Part shown: one piece after another, positions 19,745 to 32,046 of the stretch
How the letters are laid out: each line of letters starts with the position of its first letter
Position numbering within the stretch: the stretch's first letter is position 1
From: Alphaproteobacteria bacterium
Lineage (GTDB): Bacteria > Pseudomonadota > Alphaproteobacteria > SMXQ01
Direction: 5' to 3'
NCBI GenBank assembly: GCA_009380075.1
Contig: WHSO01000013.1
Location: forward strand, 1 to 64,000
Length of the DNA stretch: 64,000 bases
Made by a program: the position numbers and the translations under genes
The notes under the pieces: generated by a model
Told to the model about the DNA's origin: nothing
What the model saw: the letters and a program-made list of their open reading frames with translations, nothing else
Databases searched by the model: none

Positions 19745-21025
19745 ATGCTTGCCGACAAGGATCGCATCTTCACCAACCTGTACGGGCTCGACGACTGGGG
19801 CCTCGACGGCGCGCGCCGCCGCGGCAACTGGGACGGCACCGCCGAGATCATGGCCAAGGGCGCCGACTGGATCGTCAACGAGATCAAGAACTCGGGCCTG
19901 CGCGGGCGCGGCGGCGCGGGCTTTCCGGCCGGGGTGAAGTGGTCCTTCATGCCGAAGGAACCGAAGGACGGGCGGCCCAACTACCTCGTCATCAACGCCG
20001 ACGAGGGCGAGCCGGGCACCTGCAAGGACCGCGAGATCATGCGCTTCGACCCGCACACGCTGGTCGAGGGCGCGCTGCTCGCGTCCTTCGCCATGAACGC
20101 GCATGCCTGCTACATCTACATCCGCGGCGAGTTCTACCGCGAGGGCGAGAACCTCCAGGCCGCCATCGACCAGGCCTATGAAGCCGGCCTCATCGGCAAG
20201 AACGCCTGCGGCTCGGGCTTCGACTTCGACCTCTACCTCCATCGCGGTGCCGGTGCCTATATCTGCGGCGAGGAGACGGCGCTGCTCGAAAGCCTCGAGG
20301 GCAGGAAGGGCCAGCCGCGGCTCAAGCCGCCGTTCCCCGCCGGCGCCGGTCTCTACGGCTGTCCGACCACGGTCAACAATGTCGAGACCATTGCGGCCGC
20401 CCCGACCATCCTGCGCCGTGGCGCGACCTGGTTCACCGGATTCGGCCGTCCCAACAACAGCGGCACCAAGCTGTTCTGCATCTCCGGCCATGTGAACGAG
20501 CCCTGCACGGTCGAGGAATCCATGTCGATCCCGCTGCGCGAGCTGATCGACAAGCACGCGGGCGGCGTCCGCGGCGGCTGGGACAACCTGCTCGCCGTCA
20601 TCCCGGGCGGCTCCTCCGTGCCGCTCGTTCCGAAGTCGATCTGCGACTCGGTGCTGATGGATTTCGACGCGCTCAAGGAGGTCAAGTCGGGCCTCGGCAC
20701 CGCCGCGGTGATCGTGATGGATAAGTCCACCGATATCGTGCGCGCCATCGCGCGGCTGTCGAAATTCTACATGCATGAAAGCTGCGGCCAGTGCACGCCC
20801 TGCCGCGAGGGCACGGGCTGGATGTGGCGGGTCATGGAACGCTTCGTCGCCGGCAACGCGCGCAGGGAAGAGATCGACATGCTTCTGGAGGTGACGACCG
20901 AAGTGGAGGGCCATACCATCTGCGCGCTGGGCGACGCGGCGGCGTGGCCGATCCAGGGCCTGATCCGCCACTTCCGCGGCGAGATCGAGGACCGTATCAA
21001 GCGCCGCCAGGGCGTCGCGGCGTAG
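19745..21025 (+). CDS. nuoF: NADH-quinone oxidoreductase subunit F
   Basis: 426 aa, NADH- and FMN-binding 51-kDa subunit. The glycine-rich [13 protein letters not shown] and [15 protein letters not shown] bind NADH and FMN. Cluster N3 ligands sit in [12 protein letters not shown], with a further Cys in HTICALGD. The ATG gives the canonical [11 protein letters not shown] start. A GTG two codons upstream that overlaps the nuoE stop (GTGA) is an alternative. Confidence 0.97.
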   Translation: MLADKDRIFTNLYGLDDWGLDGARRRGNWDGTAEIMAKGADWIVNEIKNSGLRGRGGAGFPAGVKWSFMPKEPKDGRPNYLVINADEGEPGTCKDREIMRFDPHTLVEGALLASFAMNAHACYIYIRGEFYREGENLQAAIDQAYEAGLIGKNACGSGFDFDLYLHRGAGAYICGEETALLESLEGRKGQPRLKPPFPAGAGLYGCPTTVNNVETIAAAPTILRRGATWFTGFGRPNNSGTKLFCISGHVNEPCTVEESMSIPLRELIDKHAGGVRGGWDNLLAVIPGGSSVPLVPKSICDSVLMDFDALKEVKSGLGTAAVIVMDKSTDIVRAIARLSKFYMHESCGQCTPCREGTGWMWRVMERFVAGNARREEIDMLLEVTTEVEGHTICALGDAAAWPIQGLIRHFRGEIEDRIKRRQGVAA

Positions 21026-21040
21026 GGGACGGGAGCGAAG

Positions 21041-23104
21041 ATGCCGAAGGTTACCGTTGACGGCGTGGAGATCGAGGTCGCCCCCGGCACGACCATCCTC
21101 CAGGCGTGCGAGCAGGCGGGCAAGGAAATCCCGCGCTTCTGCTACCACGAGCGCCTGTCCATCGCCGGCAACTGTCGCATGTGCCTGGTCGAGGTGTCGC
21201 CGGGCCCGCCCAAGCCCGCCGCCTCCTGCGCCATGCCCGTGGCGGAAGGCCAGCAGATCAAGACCGACAGTCCGATGGTCAAGAAAGCGCGCCGCGGCGT
21301 CATGGAGATGCTGCTCATCAACCATCCCCTCGACTGCCCGATCTGCGACCAGGGCGGCGAATGCGACCTGCAGGACCAGGCGCTGTTCTACGGCTTCGAC
21401 CGCTCGCGCTTCGCCGAGAACAAACGCGCGGTCAAGGACAAGGACTTCGGCCCGCTGGTCAAGACCGAGATGACGCGCTGCATCCACTGCACCCGTTGTG
21501 TCCGTTTCGCCACCGAGGTGGCGGGGGTGGAGGAGATCGGCGCCACCGGCCGCGGCGAGGACATGGAGATCACGACCACGATCGGCCGCATCCTCACGTC
21601 GGAGCTTTCGGGCAATATCATCGATCTCTGCCCGGTTGGCGCGCTGACCTCCAAGCCCTTCGCCTTCACCGCGCGGCCGTGGGAGCTGCGCAAGACCGAA
21701 TCCATCGATGTCCTCGACGCCGTCGGCAGCAACATCCGCGTCGATGCCCGCGGATCCGAGGTCATGCGTGTGCTGCCGCGGCTGAACGAGGATATCAACG
21801 AGGAATGGCTCTCGGACAAGTCGCGCTTCGCCTATGACGGCCTCAAGCGCCAGCGCCTCGACCGTGTTTACGTGCGCGACAGCGGCAAGCTGCGCGAGGC
21901 GAGTTGGGATGAAGCCTTCACCCGTATCGCCGAGCGGATCAAGGGGCTCGACGGCCGCCGCATCGCCGCCATCGCCGGAGACCTCGCCGATTGCGAATCC
22001 ATGCTGGCCCTCAGGGACCTGATGGCGGCGCTGGAATCCCCTAACGTCGACTGCCGCCAGGACGGCGCGAAGCTCGACGGCAGGGTCCGGGCCTCCTACA
22101 TCTTCAACACCACCATCGCCGGGATCGAAGCCGCCGATGCTGCCCTCATCGTCGGCGCCAATCCGCGTACGGAAGCGGCCATCATCAACGCCCGCGTCCG
22201 CAAGCGCTGGCTCCAGGGCGGGTTCCCGGTCGGCGTGATCGGCACGCCGGCGGACCTGACCTACCGCGCCCAGAACCTCGGCGCCGGGCCGCGCACCCTC
22301 ACCGATCTGGTCGAGGGGCGGCACGACTTCGCTCACGTGCTCGAGGCGGCGGAGCGGCCGATGATCATCCTCGGCTCGGGCGCCGTTGCGCGCCCGGACG
22401 GTGGTGCCGTCCTTGCTGCCGCCCGCGCGGTCGCGGAAAGGTTCGGCGCCGTCAAGAACGACTGGAACGGCTTCAACCTGCTGCAGCGCGCCTCCAGCCG
22501 CGTCGGTGGCCTCGATCTCGGACTGACGCCGGGAATCGGCGGGCGCGATGTCGCCGGTATCGTGGCCGGTGCGGCTGCGGGCGACATCGGCCTTGTCTGG
22601 CTGCTCGGCGCCGACGAGATTCCCATGGACAGTCTCGGCTCCGCCTTTGTCGTCTATCAGGGCCATCACGGCGATGTCGGCGCGCACCGCGCCGACGTCG
22701 TCCTGCCGGGCGCGGCCTATACCGAGAAGAACGCCACCTACGTCAATACCGAGGGCCGGGTGCAGCGCGCCAATGCCGCCCATTTCCCGTTGGGCGCTGC
22801 GCGCGAGGACTGGGCCATCCTGCGCGCATTTTCGACCGTGATCGGCAAGACGCTGCCCTACAACACCCTGGCCCAGGTGCGCGCTCGCCTGATCATGGCT
22901 AACCCGGTGTTTGCCGCCGTCGACGGAATCGTGCCCGCCCCGTGGCAGGACTTCGGCACGGCCGGCGCCATGACCGAGGCACCGTTCATCGACCCGATCG
23001 GAAATTTCTACATGACCGATCCGATCAGCCGCGCCTCCGTCGCCATGGCACGCTGCACGGAGATGATCGGCGCGGGCAGGGGGGCGACCGGCACCCATGG
23101 CTGA
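21041..23104 (+). CDS. nuoG: NADH-quinone oxidoreductase subunit G
   Basis: 687 aa, 75-kDa subunit. The N-terminal 2Fe-2S ferredoxin domain has [18 protein letters not shown] and [10 protein letters not shown]. The His-liganded 4Fe-4S region contains [19 protein letters not shown], followed by [17 protein letters not shown] and [11 protein letters not shown]. The remainder is the molybdopterin-oxidoreductase-like scaffold without a metal site. It carries electrons from NuoF toward NuoI. Its end overlaps the nuoH start by eight bases. Confidence 0.97.
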   Translation: MPKVTVDGVEIEVAPGTTILQACEQAGKEIPRFCYHERLSIAGNCRMCLVEVSPGPPKPAASCAMPVAEGQQIKTDSPMVKKARRGVMEMLLINHPLDCPICDQGGECDLQDQALFYGFDRSRFAENKRAVKDKDFGPLVKTEMTRCIHCTRCVRFATEVAGVEEIGATGRGEDMEITTTIGRILTSELSGNIIDLCPVGALTSKPFAFTARPWELRKTESIDVLDAVGSNIRVDARGSEVMRVLPRLNEDINEEWLSDKSRFAYDGLKRQRLDRVYVRDSGKLREASWDEAFTRIAERIKGLDGRRIAAIAGDLADCESMLALRDLMAALESPNVDCRQDGAKLDGRVRASYIFNTTIAGIEAADAALIVGANPRTEAAIINARVRKRWLQGGFPVGVIGTPADLTYRAQNLGAGPRTLTDLVEGRHDFAHVLEAAERPMIILGSGAVARPDGGAVLAAARAVAERFGAVKNDWNGFNLLQRASSRVGGLDLGLTPGIGGRDVAGIVAGAAAGDIGLVWLLGADEIPMDSLGSAFVVYQGHHGDVGAHRADVVLPGAAYTEKNATYVNTEGRVQRANAAHFPLGAAREDWAILRAFSTVIGKTLPYNTLAQVRARLIMANPVFAAVDGIVPAPWQDFGTAGAMTEAPFIDPIGNFYMTDPISRASVAMARCTEMIGAGRGATGTHG

Positions 23105-24107
23105 TCTCTGGACCGCCTATTTGTTGCCCGGCGCGATCATCGTCGGCCAGATCGTCGCCATCCTGGTGCCGCTGCTGCTGGCTGTCGCCTACCTGACGCT
23201 GGCCGAGCGCAAGGTCATCGCCGCGATGCAACTGCGCAAGGGCCCCAACGTCGTCGGGCCCTTTGGCCTGCTGCAGCCCTTGGCGGACGGACTCAAGCTT
23301 CTGGTCAAGGAAACCGTGATCCCGGCCGGCGCGAACAAAGTGGTGTTCGTGCTGGCGCCGATGATCACCTTCACGCTGGCTATCGTCGCCTGGGCGGTGA
23401 TCCCGTTCGGCCCCGGCCTCGTCCTTGCCGATATCAACGTCGGTGTCCTCTACCTTTTCGCCATCTCGTCGCTCGGCGTCTACGGCATCATCATGGCGGG
23501 CTGGGCGTCCAATTCGAAATATCCCTTCCTCGGGGCGCTGCGTTCGGCGGCGCAGATGGTATCTTACGAAATCTCCATCGGCTTCGTCATCATCACGGTG
23601 CTGCTCTGCGTCGGCTCTCTCAACCTGACGAAGGTGGTGGAGGCGCAGAAGGACATGTGGTTCGCGCTGCCGCTCCTGCCCATGTTCATTGTCTTCTTCG
23701 TATCGGCGCTGGCGGAGACCAACCGCGCGCCCTTCGATCTGCCCGAGGCCGAGGCCGAACTGGTATCAGGCTACAACGTCGAATACTCGTCGATGACCTT
23801 CGCGCTGTTCTTCCTCGGCGAATACGCCAACATGATCCTGATGAGCGGCATCACGACGGTCCTGTTCCTGGGCGGTTGGTTGCCGCCGTTCGACGTCGTG
23901 CCGTTCACGCTGGTGCCGGGGCCGGTGTGGTTTGCGCTCAAGATCTCCTTCGTCCTTTTCCTTTTCCTGTGGGTCCGGGCCACCTTCCCACGCTACCGCT
24001 ACGACCAGCTCATGCGCCTCGGCTGGAAGGTGTTCCTGCCGCTGTCGCTGCTGTGGGTCGTCGTCACGGCCGGTGTGCTGGTGGCCTTCGGCTGGTTACC
24101 GAAATGA
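23097..24107 (+). CDS. nuoH: NADH-quinone oxidoreductase subunit H
   Basis: 336 aa with about eight membrane helices. The family motifs [21 protein letters not shown] and [21 protein letters not shown] are present. NuoH forms much of the quinone chamber between the arms and links electron transfer to proton pumping. Its stop overlaps an ATG (ATGA) that opens the nuoI frame. Confidence 0.97.
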   Translation: MADLWTAYLLPGAIIVGQIVAILVPLLLAVAYLTLAERKVIAAMQLRKGPNVVGPFGLLQPLADGLKLLVKETVIPAGANKVVFVLAPMITFTLAIVAWAVIPFGPGLVLADINVGVLYLFAISSLGVYGIIMAGWASNSKYPFLGALRSAAQMVSYEISIGFVIITVLLCVGSLNLTKVVEAQKDMWFALPLLPMFIVFFVSALAETNRAPFDLPEAEAELVSGYNVEYSSMTFALFFLGEYANMILMSGITTVLFLGGWLPPFDVVPFTLVPGPVWFALKISFVLFLFLWVRATFPRYRYDQLMRLGWKVFLPLSLLWVVVTAGVLVAFGWLPK

Positions 24108-24142
24108 GCGGGGCGCGCGATGACCGGAACCGGGGTGCCGTC

Positions 24143-24631
24143 ATGTCGGTGATCGTCCAGAGCGCGAAGGCCTTCATCCTGAAGGAACTGATCGGTGGCA
24201 TGTGGCTGACGCTGAAGTATTTCTTCCGGCCCAAGGTCACCCTCAACTATCCGTTCGAGAAGGGCGTCCTGTCGCCGCGTTTCCGCGGCGAACACGCGCT
24301 CCGGCGCTACCCTACGGGTGAGGAACGCTGCATCGCCTGCAAACTGTGCGAGGCGATCTGCCCGGCGCAGGCCATCACCATCGAGGCCGAACCGCGCGCC
24401 GACGGCTTGCGCCGCACCACGCGCTACGATATCGACATGACGAAATGCATCTACTGCGGGTACTGCGAGGAATCGTGCCCGGTGGACGCCATCGTCGAGG
24501 GCCCGAATTTCGAATTCGCCACGGAGACCCGCGAAGAACTGATGTACGACAAGGAAAAGCTGCTCGCCAACGGCGACCGCTGGGAGAACGAGATCGCGAT
24601 GCGTCTCAAGGCGGAGGCGCCCTACAGATGA
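24143..24631 (+). CDS. nuoI: NADH-quinone oxidoreductase subunit I
   Basis: 162 aa, the alphaproteobacterial length, with two 4Fe-4S ferredoxin motifs: Cys63/66/69/73 ([12 protein letters not shown]) and Cys102/105/108/112 ([12 protein letters not shown]). These hold clusters N6a and N6b, which pass electrons to N2. An amphipathic N-terminal helix ([19 protein letters not shown]) anchors it at the membrane. An in-frame ATG at 24104, coupled to the nuoH stop, would add 13 residues; I prefer 24143 because it gives the family length. Confidence 0.96.
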   Translation: MSVIVQSAKAFILKELIGGMWLTLKYFFRPKVTLNYPFEKGVLSPRFRGEHALRRYPTGEERCIACKLCEAICPAQAITIEAEPRADGLRRTTRYDIDMTKCIYCGYCEESCPVDAIVEGPNFEFATETREELMYDKEKLLANGDRWENEIAMRLKAEAPYR

Positions 24632-25242
24632 TCCTCCAGGCTGCCGCCTTCTATCTGTTCGCGTCCATCGTCATCGCGGCCGGGGTGATGGTCATTGCCT
24701 CGCGCAACCCGGTGCATTCCGTCCTGTTCCTGATCCTCGCCTTTTTCAACGCGGCCGGGCTGTTCGTCTTCATGGGGGCGGAGTTCCTGGCCTTCATCCT
24801 GGTCATCGTCTATGTCGGCGCGGTGGCGGTGCTGTTCCTGTTCGTGGTGATGATGCTCAACATCAATTTTGCCGAGCTGCGCCAGGGCTTCCTGCAATAC
24901 CTGCCCGTCGGCATGCTGGTGGGGGTGATCCTGCTGGTGGAGCTGGTGTTTATCATCGGCACGTGGGTGACGGCGCCCGAGGCGGCGGGCCTGCTCGCGG
25001 CCAAGACGCCGGCGCTGGCCGAGGTGACGAATACCGAGGCGCTGGGGCGCGTCCTCTACACGAAGTACGTGTACCTGTTCCAGGCCGCGGGCCTTGTGCT
25101 GCTGGTCGCCATGGTCGGCGCCATCGTCCTGACCCTGCGCGCGCGGCCCGGCGTCAAGCGCCAGAAGGTCTTCGACCAGATCTCGCGCACCCGCGACGAC
25201 GCGGTGGAAGTCAAGGACGTGCCGGTGGGGAAGGGCGTCTGA
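24628..25242 (+). CDS. nuoJ: NADH-quinone oxidoreductase subunit J
   Basis: 204 aa with five membrane helices. [21 protein letters not shown] is the conserved helix that carries the pi-bulge in complex I structures. It helps relay conformational change along the membrane arm. It begins in the nuoI stop (ATGA). The hydrophilic C-terminal tail after [10 protein letters not shown] is typical. Confidence 0.96.
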   Translation: MILQAAAFYLFASIVIAAGVMVIASRNPVHSVLFLILAFFNAAGLFVFMGAEFLAFILVIVYVGAVAVLFLFVVMMLNINFAELRQGFLQYLPVGMLVGVILLVELVFIIGTWVTAPEAAGLLAAKTPALAEVTNTEALGRVLYTKYVYLFQAAGLVLLVAMVGAIVLTLRARPGVKRQKVFDQISRTRDDAVEVKDVPVGKGV

Positions 25243-25243
25243 C

Positions 25244-25552
25244 ATGGCGGTCACGCTCGCCCATTACCTGACCGTCGCCGCGATCCTGTTCACGCTCGGC
25301 ATCTTCGGCATCTTCCTCAACCGCAAGAACGTCATCATCATCCTGATGTCGATCGAGCTTATGCTGCTTGCCGTCAACATCAACCTGGTGGCGTTCTCGG
25401 CGCATCTCGGGGACCTCGCCGGCCAGGTTTTCGCCCTGTTCGTCCTCACGGTCGCGGCGGCGGAGGCGGCCATCGGCCTCGCCATCCTCGTGGTTTATTT
25501 CCGCAACCGCGGTTCCATCGCGGTCGAGGATATCAACAGGCTGAAGGGCTAG
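25244..25552 (+). CDS. nuoK: NADH-quinone oxidoreductase subunit K
   Basis: 102 aa, exactly the family size, with three membrane helices. It carries a conserved membrane-buried glutamate in [16 protein letters not shown] and a second in [13 protein letters not shown]. These residues are part of the proton path near the quinone site. It begins one base after the nuoJ stop. Confidence 0.97.
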   Translation: MAVTLAHYLTVAAILFTLGIFGIFLNRKNVIIILMSIELMLLAVNINLVAFSAHLGDLAGQVFALFVLTVAAAEAAIGLAILVVYFRNRGSIAVEDINRLKG

Positions 25553-25555
25553 GGC

Positions 25556-27481
25556 ATGTATTCCGCGATCGTCTTCCTGCCGCTCTTGGGCGCCATCGTG
25601 GCCGGCCTGTTCGGGCGCCTGATGGGTGACCGGGCGTCGCAGTGGGTGACCACCGCGCCGCTGCTGCTGGCCGCCGTGCTGTCCTGCATCGCCTTCGGCC
25701 GCGTCATCGCGGGCGGCGCGCCGGTGGACGTCCAGGTGATGCGCTGGATCGTCTCCGGCACCTTCGAGTCGAACTGGACGCTGCGCTTCGACGCGCTCGC
25801 CACCGTCATGTGCGTGGTGGTTACCGTGGTCTCGGGCATGGTCCATGTCTATTCCTGGGGCTACATGGCCCACGACAAATCGATCCCGCGGTTCTTCTCC
25901 TACCTGTCGCTGTTCACCTTCTTCATGCTGATGCTGGTGACCGCCGACAATTTCTTGCAGATGTTCTTCGGCTGGGAAGGCGTCGGCCTTGCCAGCTACC
26001 TGCTGATCGGCTTCTGGTACGACCGCCCCTCGGCCAATGCCGCCGCGATCAAGGCCTTCCTGGTGAACAGGGTGGGCGATTTCGGCTTCGCCCTCGGCAT
26101 CCTGGGGACGTTCCTCGCGTTCAACGCGGTGTCCTTCGATACGGTCTTCGCCGACGTGCCCGCCATGGCCGGGAAATCGTTCGCGTTCCTCGGCTTCGAG
26201 GCGGATATCATGACAACCCTGTGCCTGCTGCTGTTCATCGGCGCCATGGGCAAGTCGGCGCAGCTTGGTCTGCACACCTGGCTGCCCGACGCGATGGAAG
26301 GCCCGACCCCGGTGTCGGCGCTGATCCACGCCGCGACCATGGTCACGGCCGGCGTGTTCATGGTCGTCCGCCTGTCGCCGATGTTCGAGGCGTCGGAAAC
26401 GGCGCTCACAGTCGTCACCGTGGTGGGCGCCACCACCGCGATCTTCGCCGCCTCGGTCGGCCTGGTGCAGAACGACATCAAGCGGGTGATCGCCTATTCG
26501 ACCTGCTCCCAGCTCGGCTACATGTTCTTCGCCGCCGGTGTTTCGGCCTATTCCGCGGCGATATTCCACCTGACCACCCATGCCTTCTTCAAGGCGCTCC
26601 TGTTCCTCGGCGCCGGCTCGGTCATCCACGCCATGTCGGGGGAGCAGGACATGCGCAAGATGGGCGGCATCTGGCGCAAGATTCCTCTGACCTACGCCTA
26701 TATGTGGATCGGGTCGCTGGCACTTGGAGGCCTGCCGTTCTTCGCCGGCTATTTCTCCAAGGACCTGATCATCGAATCCGCCTTCGCCGCCAAGACGGGG
26801 GTGGGGCAGTACGCCTTCTGGCTCGGCGTGATCGCCGCGGCCCTGACCGCGTTCTACTCTTGGCGCCTCCTGTTCCTGACGTTCCACGGCGACAGCCGCG
26901 CCGACCACGACGTCCTCCACCACGTCCATGAATCGCCCCTCAGCATGACCGTGCCGATGGGCGTGCTGGCGGCGGGCGCGGTGTTCTCGGGCGTCGCGCT
27001 GGCGGGCCTGTTCACCGGCGAGGACTCGGCTGCGTTCTGGGGCAAGTCGATCTTCGTCGCCGCCAACCACACGGCGCTCGCCGACGCCCATCATGTGCCC
27101 GGCTGGGTCAAAGGCCTGCCCATCGCCGTCGCCGTCGGCGGCATCCTTGTCGCATGGCAGTTCTACATCCGCCGTCCCGGCCTCGCGCCCGCGCTGGCGG
27201 CGGAATTCCCCGAAGTGCACACCTTCCTCTACAACAAATGGTACTTCGACGAGGCTTACGACTGGCTTTTCGTGCGCCCGGCCAAGGCCATCGGCCGCGG
27301 CCTCTGGCTCGGCGGCGACGGACGTGTGATCGACGGCTTCGGGCCCAACGGGATCGCCGCCGTGACCATCGATTTCGCGCGCCGTGCGGCGCGGCTGCAG
27401 ACCGGGTATCTCTATCACTACGCCTTCGCCATGCTGATCGGCGTGGCCGCCTTCGTCAGCTACTACCTGTTCGGGAAATAG
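25556..27481 (+). CDS. nuoL: NADH-quinone oxidoreductase subunit L
   Basis: 641 aa antiporter-like proton channel at the distal end of the membrane arm. Key elements are [36 protein letters not shown] and [10 protein letters not shown] in the discontinuous-helix region. The C-terminus carries the long lateral helix ([16 protein letters not shown] onward). Related to Mrp antiporters; context decides NuoL. Confidence 0.97.
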   Translation: MYSAIVFLPLLGAIVAGLFGRLMGDRASQWVTTAPLLLAAVLSCIAFGRVIAGGAPVDVQVMRWIVSGTFESNWTLRFDALATVMCVVVTVVSGMVHVYSWGYMAHDKSIPRFFSYLSLFTFFMLMLVTADNFLQMFFGWEGVGLASYLLIGFWYDRPSANAAAIKAFLVNRVGDFGFALGILGTFLAFNAVSFDTVFADVPAMAGKSFAFLGFEADIMTTLCLLLFIGAMGKSAQLGLHTWLPDAMEGPTPVSALIHAATMVTAGVFMVVRLSPMFEASETALTVVTVVGATTAIFAASVGLVQNDIKRVIAYSTCSQLGYMFFAAGVSAYSAAIFHLTTHAFFKALLFLGAGSVIHAMSGEQDMRKMGGIWRKIPLTYAYMWIGSLALGGLPFFAGYFSKDLIIESAFAAKTGVGQYAFWLGVIAAALTAFYSWRLLFLTFHGDSRADHDVLHHVHESPLSMTVPMGVLAAGAVFSGVALAGLFTGEDSAAFWGKSIFVAANHTALADAHHVPGWVKGLPIAVAVGGILVAWQFYIRRPGLAPALAAEFPEVHTFLYNKWYFDEAYDWLFVRPAKAIGRGLWLGGDGRVIDGFGPNGIAAVTIDFARRAARLQTGYLYHYAFAMLIGVAAFVSYYLFGK

Positions 27482-27485
27482 GGCG

Positions 27486-29018
27486 ATGCAGGGCTGGCCA
27501 CTTCTGTCGCTGACGACTTTCGTGCCCCTCATCGGCGCGGCCTTCATCCTGATGATCCGGGGGGAGAAGGAGATCGTGGCGCGCAACGCGCGCAACGTCG
27601 CGCTGTGGACGTCGCTGATCACTCTACTGCTGGCGCTGATGACCTGGGCGAATTTCGACCCCAGGACCGCCGCCTTCCAGCTTGAGGAACAGGCCGCCTG
27701 GATCCCCGCCTTCGGGATCACCTATCACATGGGGGTCGACGGGATTTCGATGTTCTTCGTCGTGCTCTCGGCCTTCCTGACGCCGATCTGCGTGCTGGCG
27801 AGCTGGGACGCGATCAGGGAACGGGTGCGTGAATACATGCTTGCCTTCCTGGTCCTCGAAACCCTGATGATCGGGATGTTCTGCGCGCTCGATATCGTGC
27901 TGTTCTACCTGTTCTTCGAGGGCGTGCTGATCCCGATGTTCCTGATCATCGGCATCTGGGGCGGACCGCGGCGGGTCTATTCCGCGTTCAAGTTCTTCCT
28001 CTACACGCTGCTCGGCTCGGTCCTGATGCTGGTGGCGATTCTGGCGATCTACTTCACCGCGGGCATGACCGACATCCCGGCGCTGATGAAATACGCGTTC
28101 GCGCGCGATATGCAGATGTGGCTGTGGCTCGCGTTCTTCGCCTCCTTCGCGGTCAAGGTGCCGATGTGGCCGCTGCACACCTGGCTGCCCGATGCCCATG
28201 TCGAGGCGCCGACGGCGGGCTCGGTCATCCTCGCCGGCGTGCTGCTGAAGATGGGCGGCTACGGATTCCTGCGGTTCTCGCTGCCGATGATGCCGCTCGC
28301 GTCGGACTTCTTCGCGCCGCTGATCTTCGCGCTCTCCATCGTCGCGGTGATCTACACGTCGCTCGTCGCGCTCGCTCAGGAGGACATGAAGAAGCTGATC
28401 GCCTATTCGTCGGTGGCGCACATGGGCTTCGTCACGGTCGGCATCTTCACCTTCAACGTCCAGGGCATCCAGGGCGCGATCTTCCAGATGCTGAGCCACG
28501 GCGTCGTTTCGGCGGCGCTGTTCCTGTGCGTTGGCGTTGTCTACGACCGCATGCATTCGCGCCTGATCGCGACCTACGGCGGCCTCGTCCACCGCATGCC
28601 GTTCTACGCCGCCGCGTTCATGGTGTTTACGCTCGCCTCCGTCGGCCTGCCGGGAACGTCGGGGTTCGTCGGCGAGATGCTGGTGCTGGTCGGCGCCTAT
28701 CAGGCCTCGACCTGGGTGGCGGCGCTGACCGCCACCGGCGTCGTCCTCGGTGCGGCCTATATGCTGTGGCTCTACCGCCGGGTGATCTTCGGCGAGCTTG
28801 AGAAACCTGAGCTCAAGGCCATCCTCGATCTCGACCGGCGCGAGATTGCGGTCTTCGTGCCCCTTGTTGCGGCGGTGATCTGGATGGGGGTCTATCCGTC
28901 GTCGTTCCTCGACCTGATGCATGCCTCGGTCCAGAACCTCGTCGACAACTACCAGGCCGCGATCAAGGCAGAGACGGCGGCCCAGGCCCAGGTCCTGCTG
29001 CCGGGAGGCGCGCCGTGA
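27486..29018 (+). CDS. nuoM: NADH-quinone oxidoreductase subunit M
   Basis: 510 aa antiporter-like proton channel. [35 protein letters not shown] and [20 protein letters not shown] carry the conserved Glu and Lys residues, and [12 protein letters not shown] corresponds to the second broken helix. It sits between NuoL and NuoN in the membrane arm. Its stop overlaps the nuoN GTG. Confidence 0.97.
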   Translation: MQGWPLLSLTTFVPLIGAAFILMIRGEKEIVARNARNVALWTSLITLLLALMTWANFDPRTAAFQLEEQAAWIPAFGITYHMGVDGISMFFVVLSAFLTPICVLASWDAIRERVREYMLAFLVLETLMIGMFCALDIVLFYLFFEGVLIPMFLIIGIWGGPRRVYSAFKFFLYTLLGSVLMLVAILAIYFTAGMTDIPALMKYAFARDMQMWLWLAFFASFAVKVPMWPLHTWLPDAHVEAPTAGSVILAGVLLKMGGYGFLRFSLPMMPLASDFFAPLIFALSIVAVIYTSLVALAQEDMKKLIAYSSVAHMGFVTVGIFTFNVQGIQGAIFQMLSHGVVSAALFLCVGVVYDRMHSRLIATYGGLVHRMPFYAAAFMVFTLASVGLPGTSGFVGEMLVLVGAYQASTWVAALTATGVVLGAAYMLWLYRRVIFGELEKPELKAILDLDRREIAVFVPLVAAVIWMGVYPSSFLDLMHASVQNLVDNYQAAIKAETAAQAQVLLPGGAP

Positions 29019-30463
29019 CGACCTGGATTCCATCGCAGATGACGGCCGCCCTGCCGGAAGTATTCCTCGCCATCGCGACGATGGCGTTGCTCATGATCGG
29101 CGCCTATCGCGGCAATTCCCATACGCGCACCATCGGCTGGTTCGCCGTCGCCGTGCTGCTGGTGGCCGGCGGCCTGGTGGCGGGCACCGCGGCGTCGCCA
29201 GGATCGGCCTTCGGCGGCATGTTCGTTGCCGACACCTTCGCGCGTTTCGCCAAGTTCCTGGTGCTGATCGGCTCGGCGCTCGCGGTCGTCCTGTCGGTCG
29301 CCTATATCGAGCGCGAGGAGATGGCGCGCTTCGAATACCCGATCCTGTTCCTGTTCGCGACCATCGGCATGATGATGATGATCTCGGCGAACGACCTCAT
29401 CGCGCTCTATGTCGGTCTCGAGCTCCAGTCCCTCGCGCTCTACGTCGCCGCCGCCTTCCGGCGCGATAGCCTGCGGTCGTCAGAGGCGGGGCTCAAATAT
29501 TTTGTCCTTGGCGCGCTGTCGTCGGGCATGCTGCTCTACGGCGCCTCGCTGGTCTACGGCTTCGCCGGCACGACGTCCTTTACCGGTATCGCCAAGGTGC
29601 TGGCGACGGGGACGGGCAACACCGGCGCCCTGGTCGGCCTCGTCTTCATCACGGCCGGGCTCGCCTTCAAGGTCTCCGCCGTACCGTTCCACATGTGGAC
29701 GCCCGACGTCTACGAAGGCGCGCCCACGTCGGTGACGGCGTTCTTCGCCATCGCGCCCAAGATCGCGGCCATGGCGCTGTTCATCCGGGTTCTGGTGGGC
29801 CCCTTCGCGCCATTGACGGCCCAGTGGCAGCAGGTGGTCGTATTCCTCGCCGTGCTGTCGATGGCGCTCGGCGCCTTTGCTGCCATCAACCAGACCAATA
29901 TCAAGCGCCTGATGGCCTACAGCTCCATCGGCAACGTCGGCTACATGCTGGTCGGCCTCGCGGCGGGCACCGAGGCGGGCGTGCGCGGCGTGCTGATCTA
30001 TCTGCTGATCTACCTCGCCATGACGGCGGGGACCTTCGCCTGCATCCTCGCCATGCGCGTTCACGGCCGCGCCGTGGAGGAGCTCGACGACCTCAAGGGC
30101 CTCGGCCGCACCCGCCCCGCCATGGCCCTCGCGCTGGCGGTGTTCATGTTCTCGATGGCGGGAATCCCGCCGCTCGCCGGCTTCTTCGGCAAGCTCTACG
30201 TGTTCCTCGCAGCGGTGCAGGCGGGGATGTACGTGCTGGCGGTTTTCGGCGTGCTCGCCTCGGTAGTGGCCGCGTTCTATTACCTGCGCATCGTCAAGCT
30301 CATGTACTTCGACGAGCCGGCGGATACCTTCGACCGCCTGCTCGGGCGCGAGATCGGCGTGGTGCTGACGGTGACGGGCCTGTTCATCGCCTTCTTCTTC
30401 GTGTTTCCCGCGCCGATGCTGGCCGCTGCGAGCGCCGCGGCCAAATCCCTGTTTCCGGGCTGA
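29015..30463 (+). CDS. nuoN: NADH-quinone oxidoreductase subunit N
   Basis: 482 aa antiporter-like proton channel closing the operon. [43 protein letters not shown] and [17 protein letters not shown] are characteristic. It starts with GTG overlapping the nuoM stop (GTGA). birA follows after 24 bases, so read-through into the next four genes is likely. Confidence 0.97.
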   Translation: MTTWIPSQMTAALPEVFLAIATMALLMIGAYRGNSHTRTIGWFAVAVLLVAGGLVAGTAASPGSAFGGMFVADTFARFAKFLVLIGSALAVVLSVAYIEREEMARFEYPILFLFATIGMMMMISANDLIALYVGLELQSLALYVAAAFRRDSLRSSEAGLKYFVLGALSSGMLLYGASLVYGFAGTTSFTGIAKVLATGTGNTGALVGLVFITAGLAFKVSAVPFHMWTPDVYEGAPTSVTAFFAIAPKIAAMALFIRVLVGPFAPLTAQWQQVVVFLAVLSMALGAFAAINQTNIKRLMAYSSIGNVGYMLVGLAAGTEAGVRGVLIYLLIYLAMTAGTFACILAMRVHGRAVEELDDLKGLGRTRPAMALALAVFMFSMAGIPPLAGFFGKLYVFLAAVQAGMYVLAVFGVLASVVAAFYYLRIVKLMYFDEPADTFDRLLGREIGVVLTVTGLFIAFFFVFPAPMLAAASAAAKSLFPG

Positions 30464-30487
30464 GGGGCGGGGAGACAACCCCGCGCC

Positions 30488-31237
30488 ATGGCCCCGCCGC
30501 TCCACGCCTTCTATCGCGTCGTCGCACTGGACGAGGTCGCCAGCACCAATGACGAGGCGCTGACGCGCGCCCGTGCCGGCGTGCCGGAAGGCACGCTTGT
30601 CATCGCCCGCCGCCAGAGCGCGGGTCGGGGCCGCCGCGGACGTACCTGGGACAGCCCGGAAGGAAATCTCCACCTGTCGCTCATCCTGCGTCCTGCCGCC
30701 GGCATTGCCGCCGCCGTGGCGGCGGGGTTCGCCGCCGCGCTGGCGGTGCGCGGCGCCATCGTCCGCGGTCTCCCGCCCGGCCGCAGGGTCGAGCTCAAAT
30801 GGCCCAACGACGTGCTGATCGACGGCGCCAAGGCTGCGGGAATCCTGATCGAGGCCGCCGACGGCGCGCTCGTGCTTGGCGTCGGCATCAACATCGCCCG
30901 TCACCCCGAGGGCACGCCGTACCCCGCGACGTCGATCCACGGCGCCGGGGGCTGCGGTACGCTCGATGACGTGCTGTCCGCCTTCTGTGCCACCTTCAAG
31001 GCACTGTGGGATACATTCCTGCGCGACGGGTTCGGGCCGTTGCGGCAAGAATGGCTCGCCAATGCGCGGGGACTTGGCGAAACGGTGACGGTGGACGTCG
31101 AGGGAACGCGCCTCACGGGCGTCTTCGGTGACATCGCAGAGGACGGCGCGCTCATCCTCGACCGGGGGGCGGCGGGGGTTAAGCGGATCACCGCCGGCGA
31201 CGTCTCCTTCGCGCCCGCGGCCGAAACCGGGTCCTGA
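30488..31237 (+). CDS. birA: Biotin--protein ligase (no DNA-binding domain)
   Basis: 249 aa, catalytic module only. It shows the biotinyl-AMP binding motif GRGRRGRTWDSPEGN and the KWPNDVLIDGAKAAGIL active-site lysine region, then a small C-terminal SH3-like domain (ARGLGETVTVDVEGTRLTG). It attaches biotin to the carrier protein of acetyl-CoA carboxylase and related carboxylases. The winged-helix repressor domain of E. coli BirA is absent, so it should not regulate transcription. Placement directly after nuoN is a known alphaproteobacterial order. Confidence 0.94.
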   Translation: MAPPLHAFYRVVALDEVASTNDEALTRARAGVPEGTLVIARRQSAGRGRRGRTWDSPEGNLHLSLILRPAAGIAAAVAAGFAAALAVRGAIVRGLPPGRRVELKWPNDVLIDGAKAAGILIEAADGALVLGVGINIARHPEGTPYPATSIHGAGGCGTLDDVLSAFCATFKALWDTFLRDGFGPLRQEWLANARGLGETVTVDVEGTRLTGVFGDIAEDGALILDRGAAGVKRITAGDVSFAPAAETGS

Positions 31238-31257
31238 AGGGCGGGGGGAAAGGTTCC

Positions 31258-32046
31258 ATGCTGCTCGCCGTCGACTGTGGCAACACCAGCACCAAGTTCG
31301 GCCTGTACGAGGGCACGGCCCCGGGCGGCCGTTTCGCTCGAGTCTTCCGCCTCGATACCGACGCCCGCCTGACCGCCGCCGACTACCGCGCCCGTTTCGA
31401 CAAGGAAGTGAAGATGGCGGGGCTCGATGCCGCCGCCGTGACCGGCGCCGCCGTCGCCACCGTCGTGCCCGCCGCCCGCGCCGCGCTGGTGGATTTCGCC
31501 CAGGCGCTCATCGGGCGGGTGCCGGTCGTGGTCGGCGCGCCCAGCGTCGCCCTCGGCCTCAAGGTCCTGATCGACCGGCCGGAGGAAGCCGGCGCCGACC
31601 GCCTCGTCGCCGCCGTCGCCGCCCATGCCGAATGGCCCGGGTGCAAGATCGTGCTCGATTTCGGCACCGCCACCACCTTCGACGTGGTCACCGCGGACGG
31701 CGACTACGCCGGCGGCGTCATCGCCCCGGGGGTAAACCTGGCGCTCGACGCACTGCATGCGGGCACCGCGCAATTGCCGCGGATCAAGGTGGCGCGGCCT
31801 GCGCGCGTCATTGGCACCGGTACCGTGGCGGCGATGGAATCCGGCATCTACTGGGGCTACGTCGGCCTGATCGAAGGCATCGTCGCCCGCATCAAGGCGG
31901 AGTGGGGCAGTGCGGCCTTCACCGTCATCGCCACCGGGGGGCTCGCGGCGCTGTTTGCCGGGGGCACCTCGGTGATCGACGCCACCGACCCGGACCTCAC
32001 CCTGCGCGGGATCGTCCTCGTGCACCAGCTCAACCGGCCGCAATGA
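31258..32046 (+). CDS. coaX: Type III pantothenate kinase
   Basis: 262 aa. The ASKHA-fold motifs LLAVDCGNTSTKFGLYEG (phosphate 1), GADRLVAAVAAH and VLDFGTATTFDVVT (phosphate 2) identify CoaX, which phosphorylates pantothenate in the first step of CoA synthesis and is not feedback-inhibited by CoA. The stop overlaps the next ATG by four bases, so RNase J translation is probably coupled. Confidence 0.95.
   Translation: MLLAVDCGNTSTKFGLYEGTAPGGRFARVFRLDTDARLTAADYRARFDKEVKMAGLDAAAVTGAAVATVVPAARAALVDFAQALIGRVPVVVGAPSVALGLKVLIDRPEEAGADRLVAAVAAHAEWPGCKIVLDFGTATTFDVVTADGDYAGGVIAPGVNLALDALHAGTAQLPRIKVARPARVIGTGTVAAMESGIYWGYVGLIEGIVARIKAEWGSAAFTVIATGGLAALFAGGTSVIDATDPDLTLRGIVLVHQLNRPQ

Noticed and set aside
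19598-23098. Very long open frame (1166 codons) on the minus strand opposite nuoE, nuoF and nuoG
   Set aside because: It is antisense to well-defined complex I genes, has no ribosome binding site or domain, and is an artefact of strong GC bias at third codon positions. The same holds for the long minus-strand frames at 25211-27721, 31857-33773 and 44235-46547.
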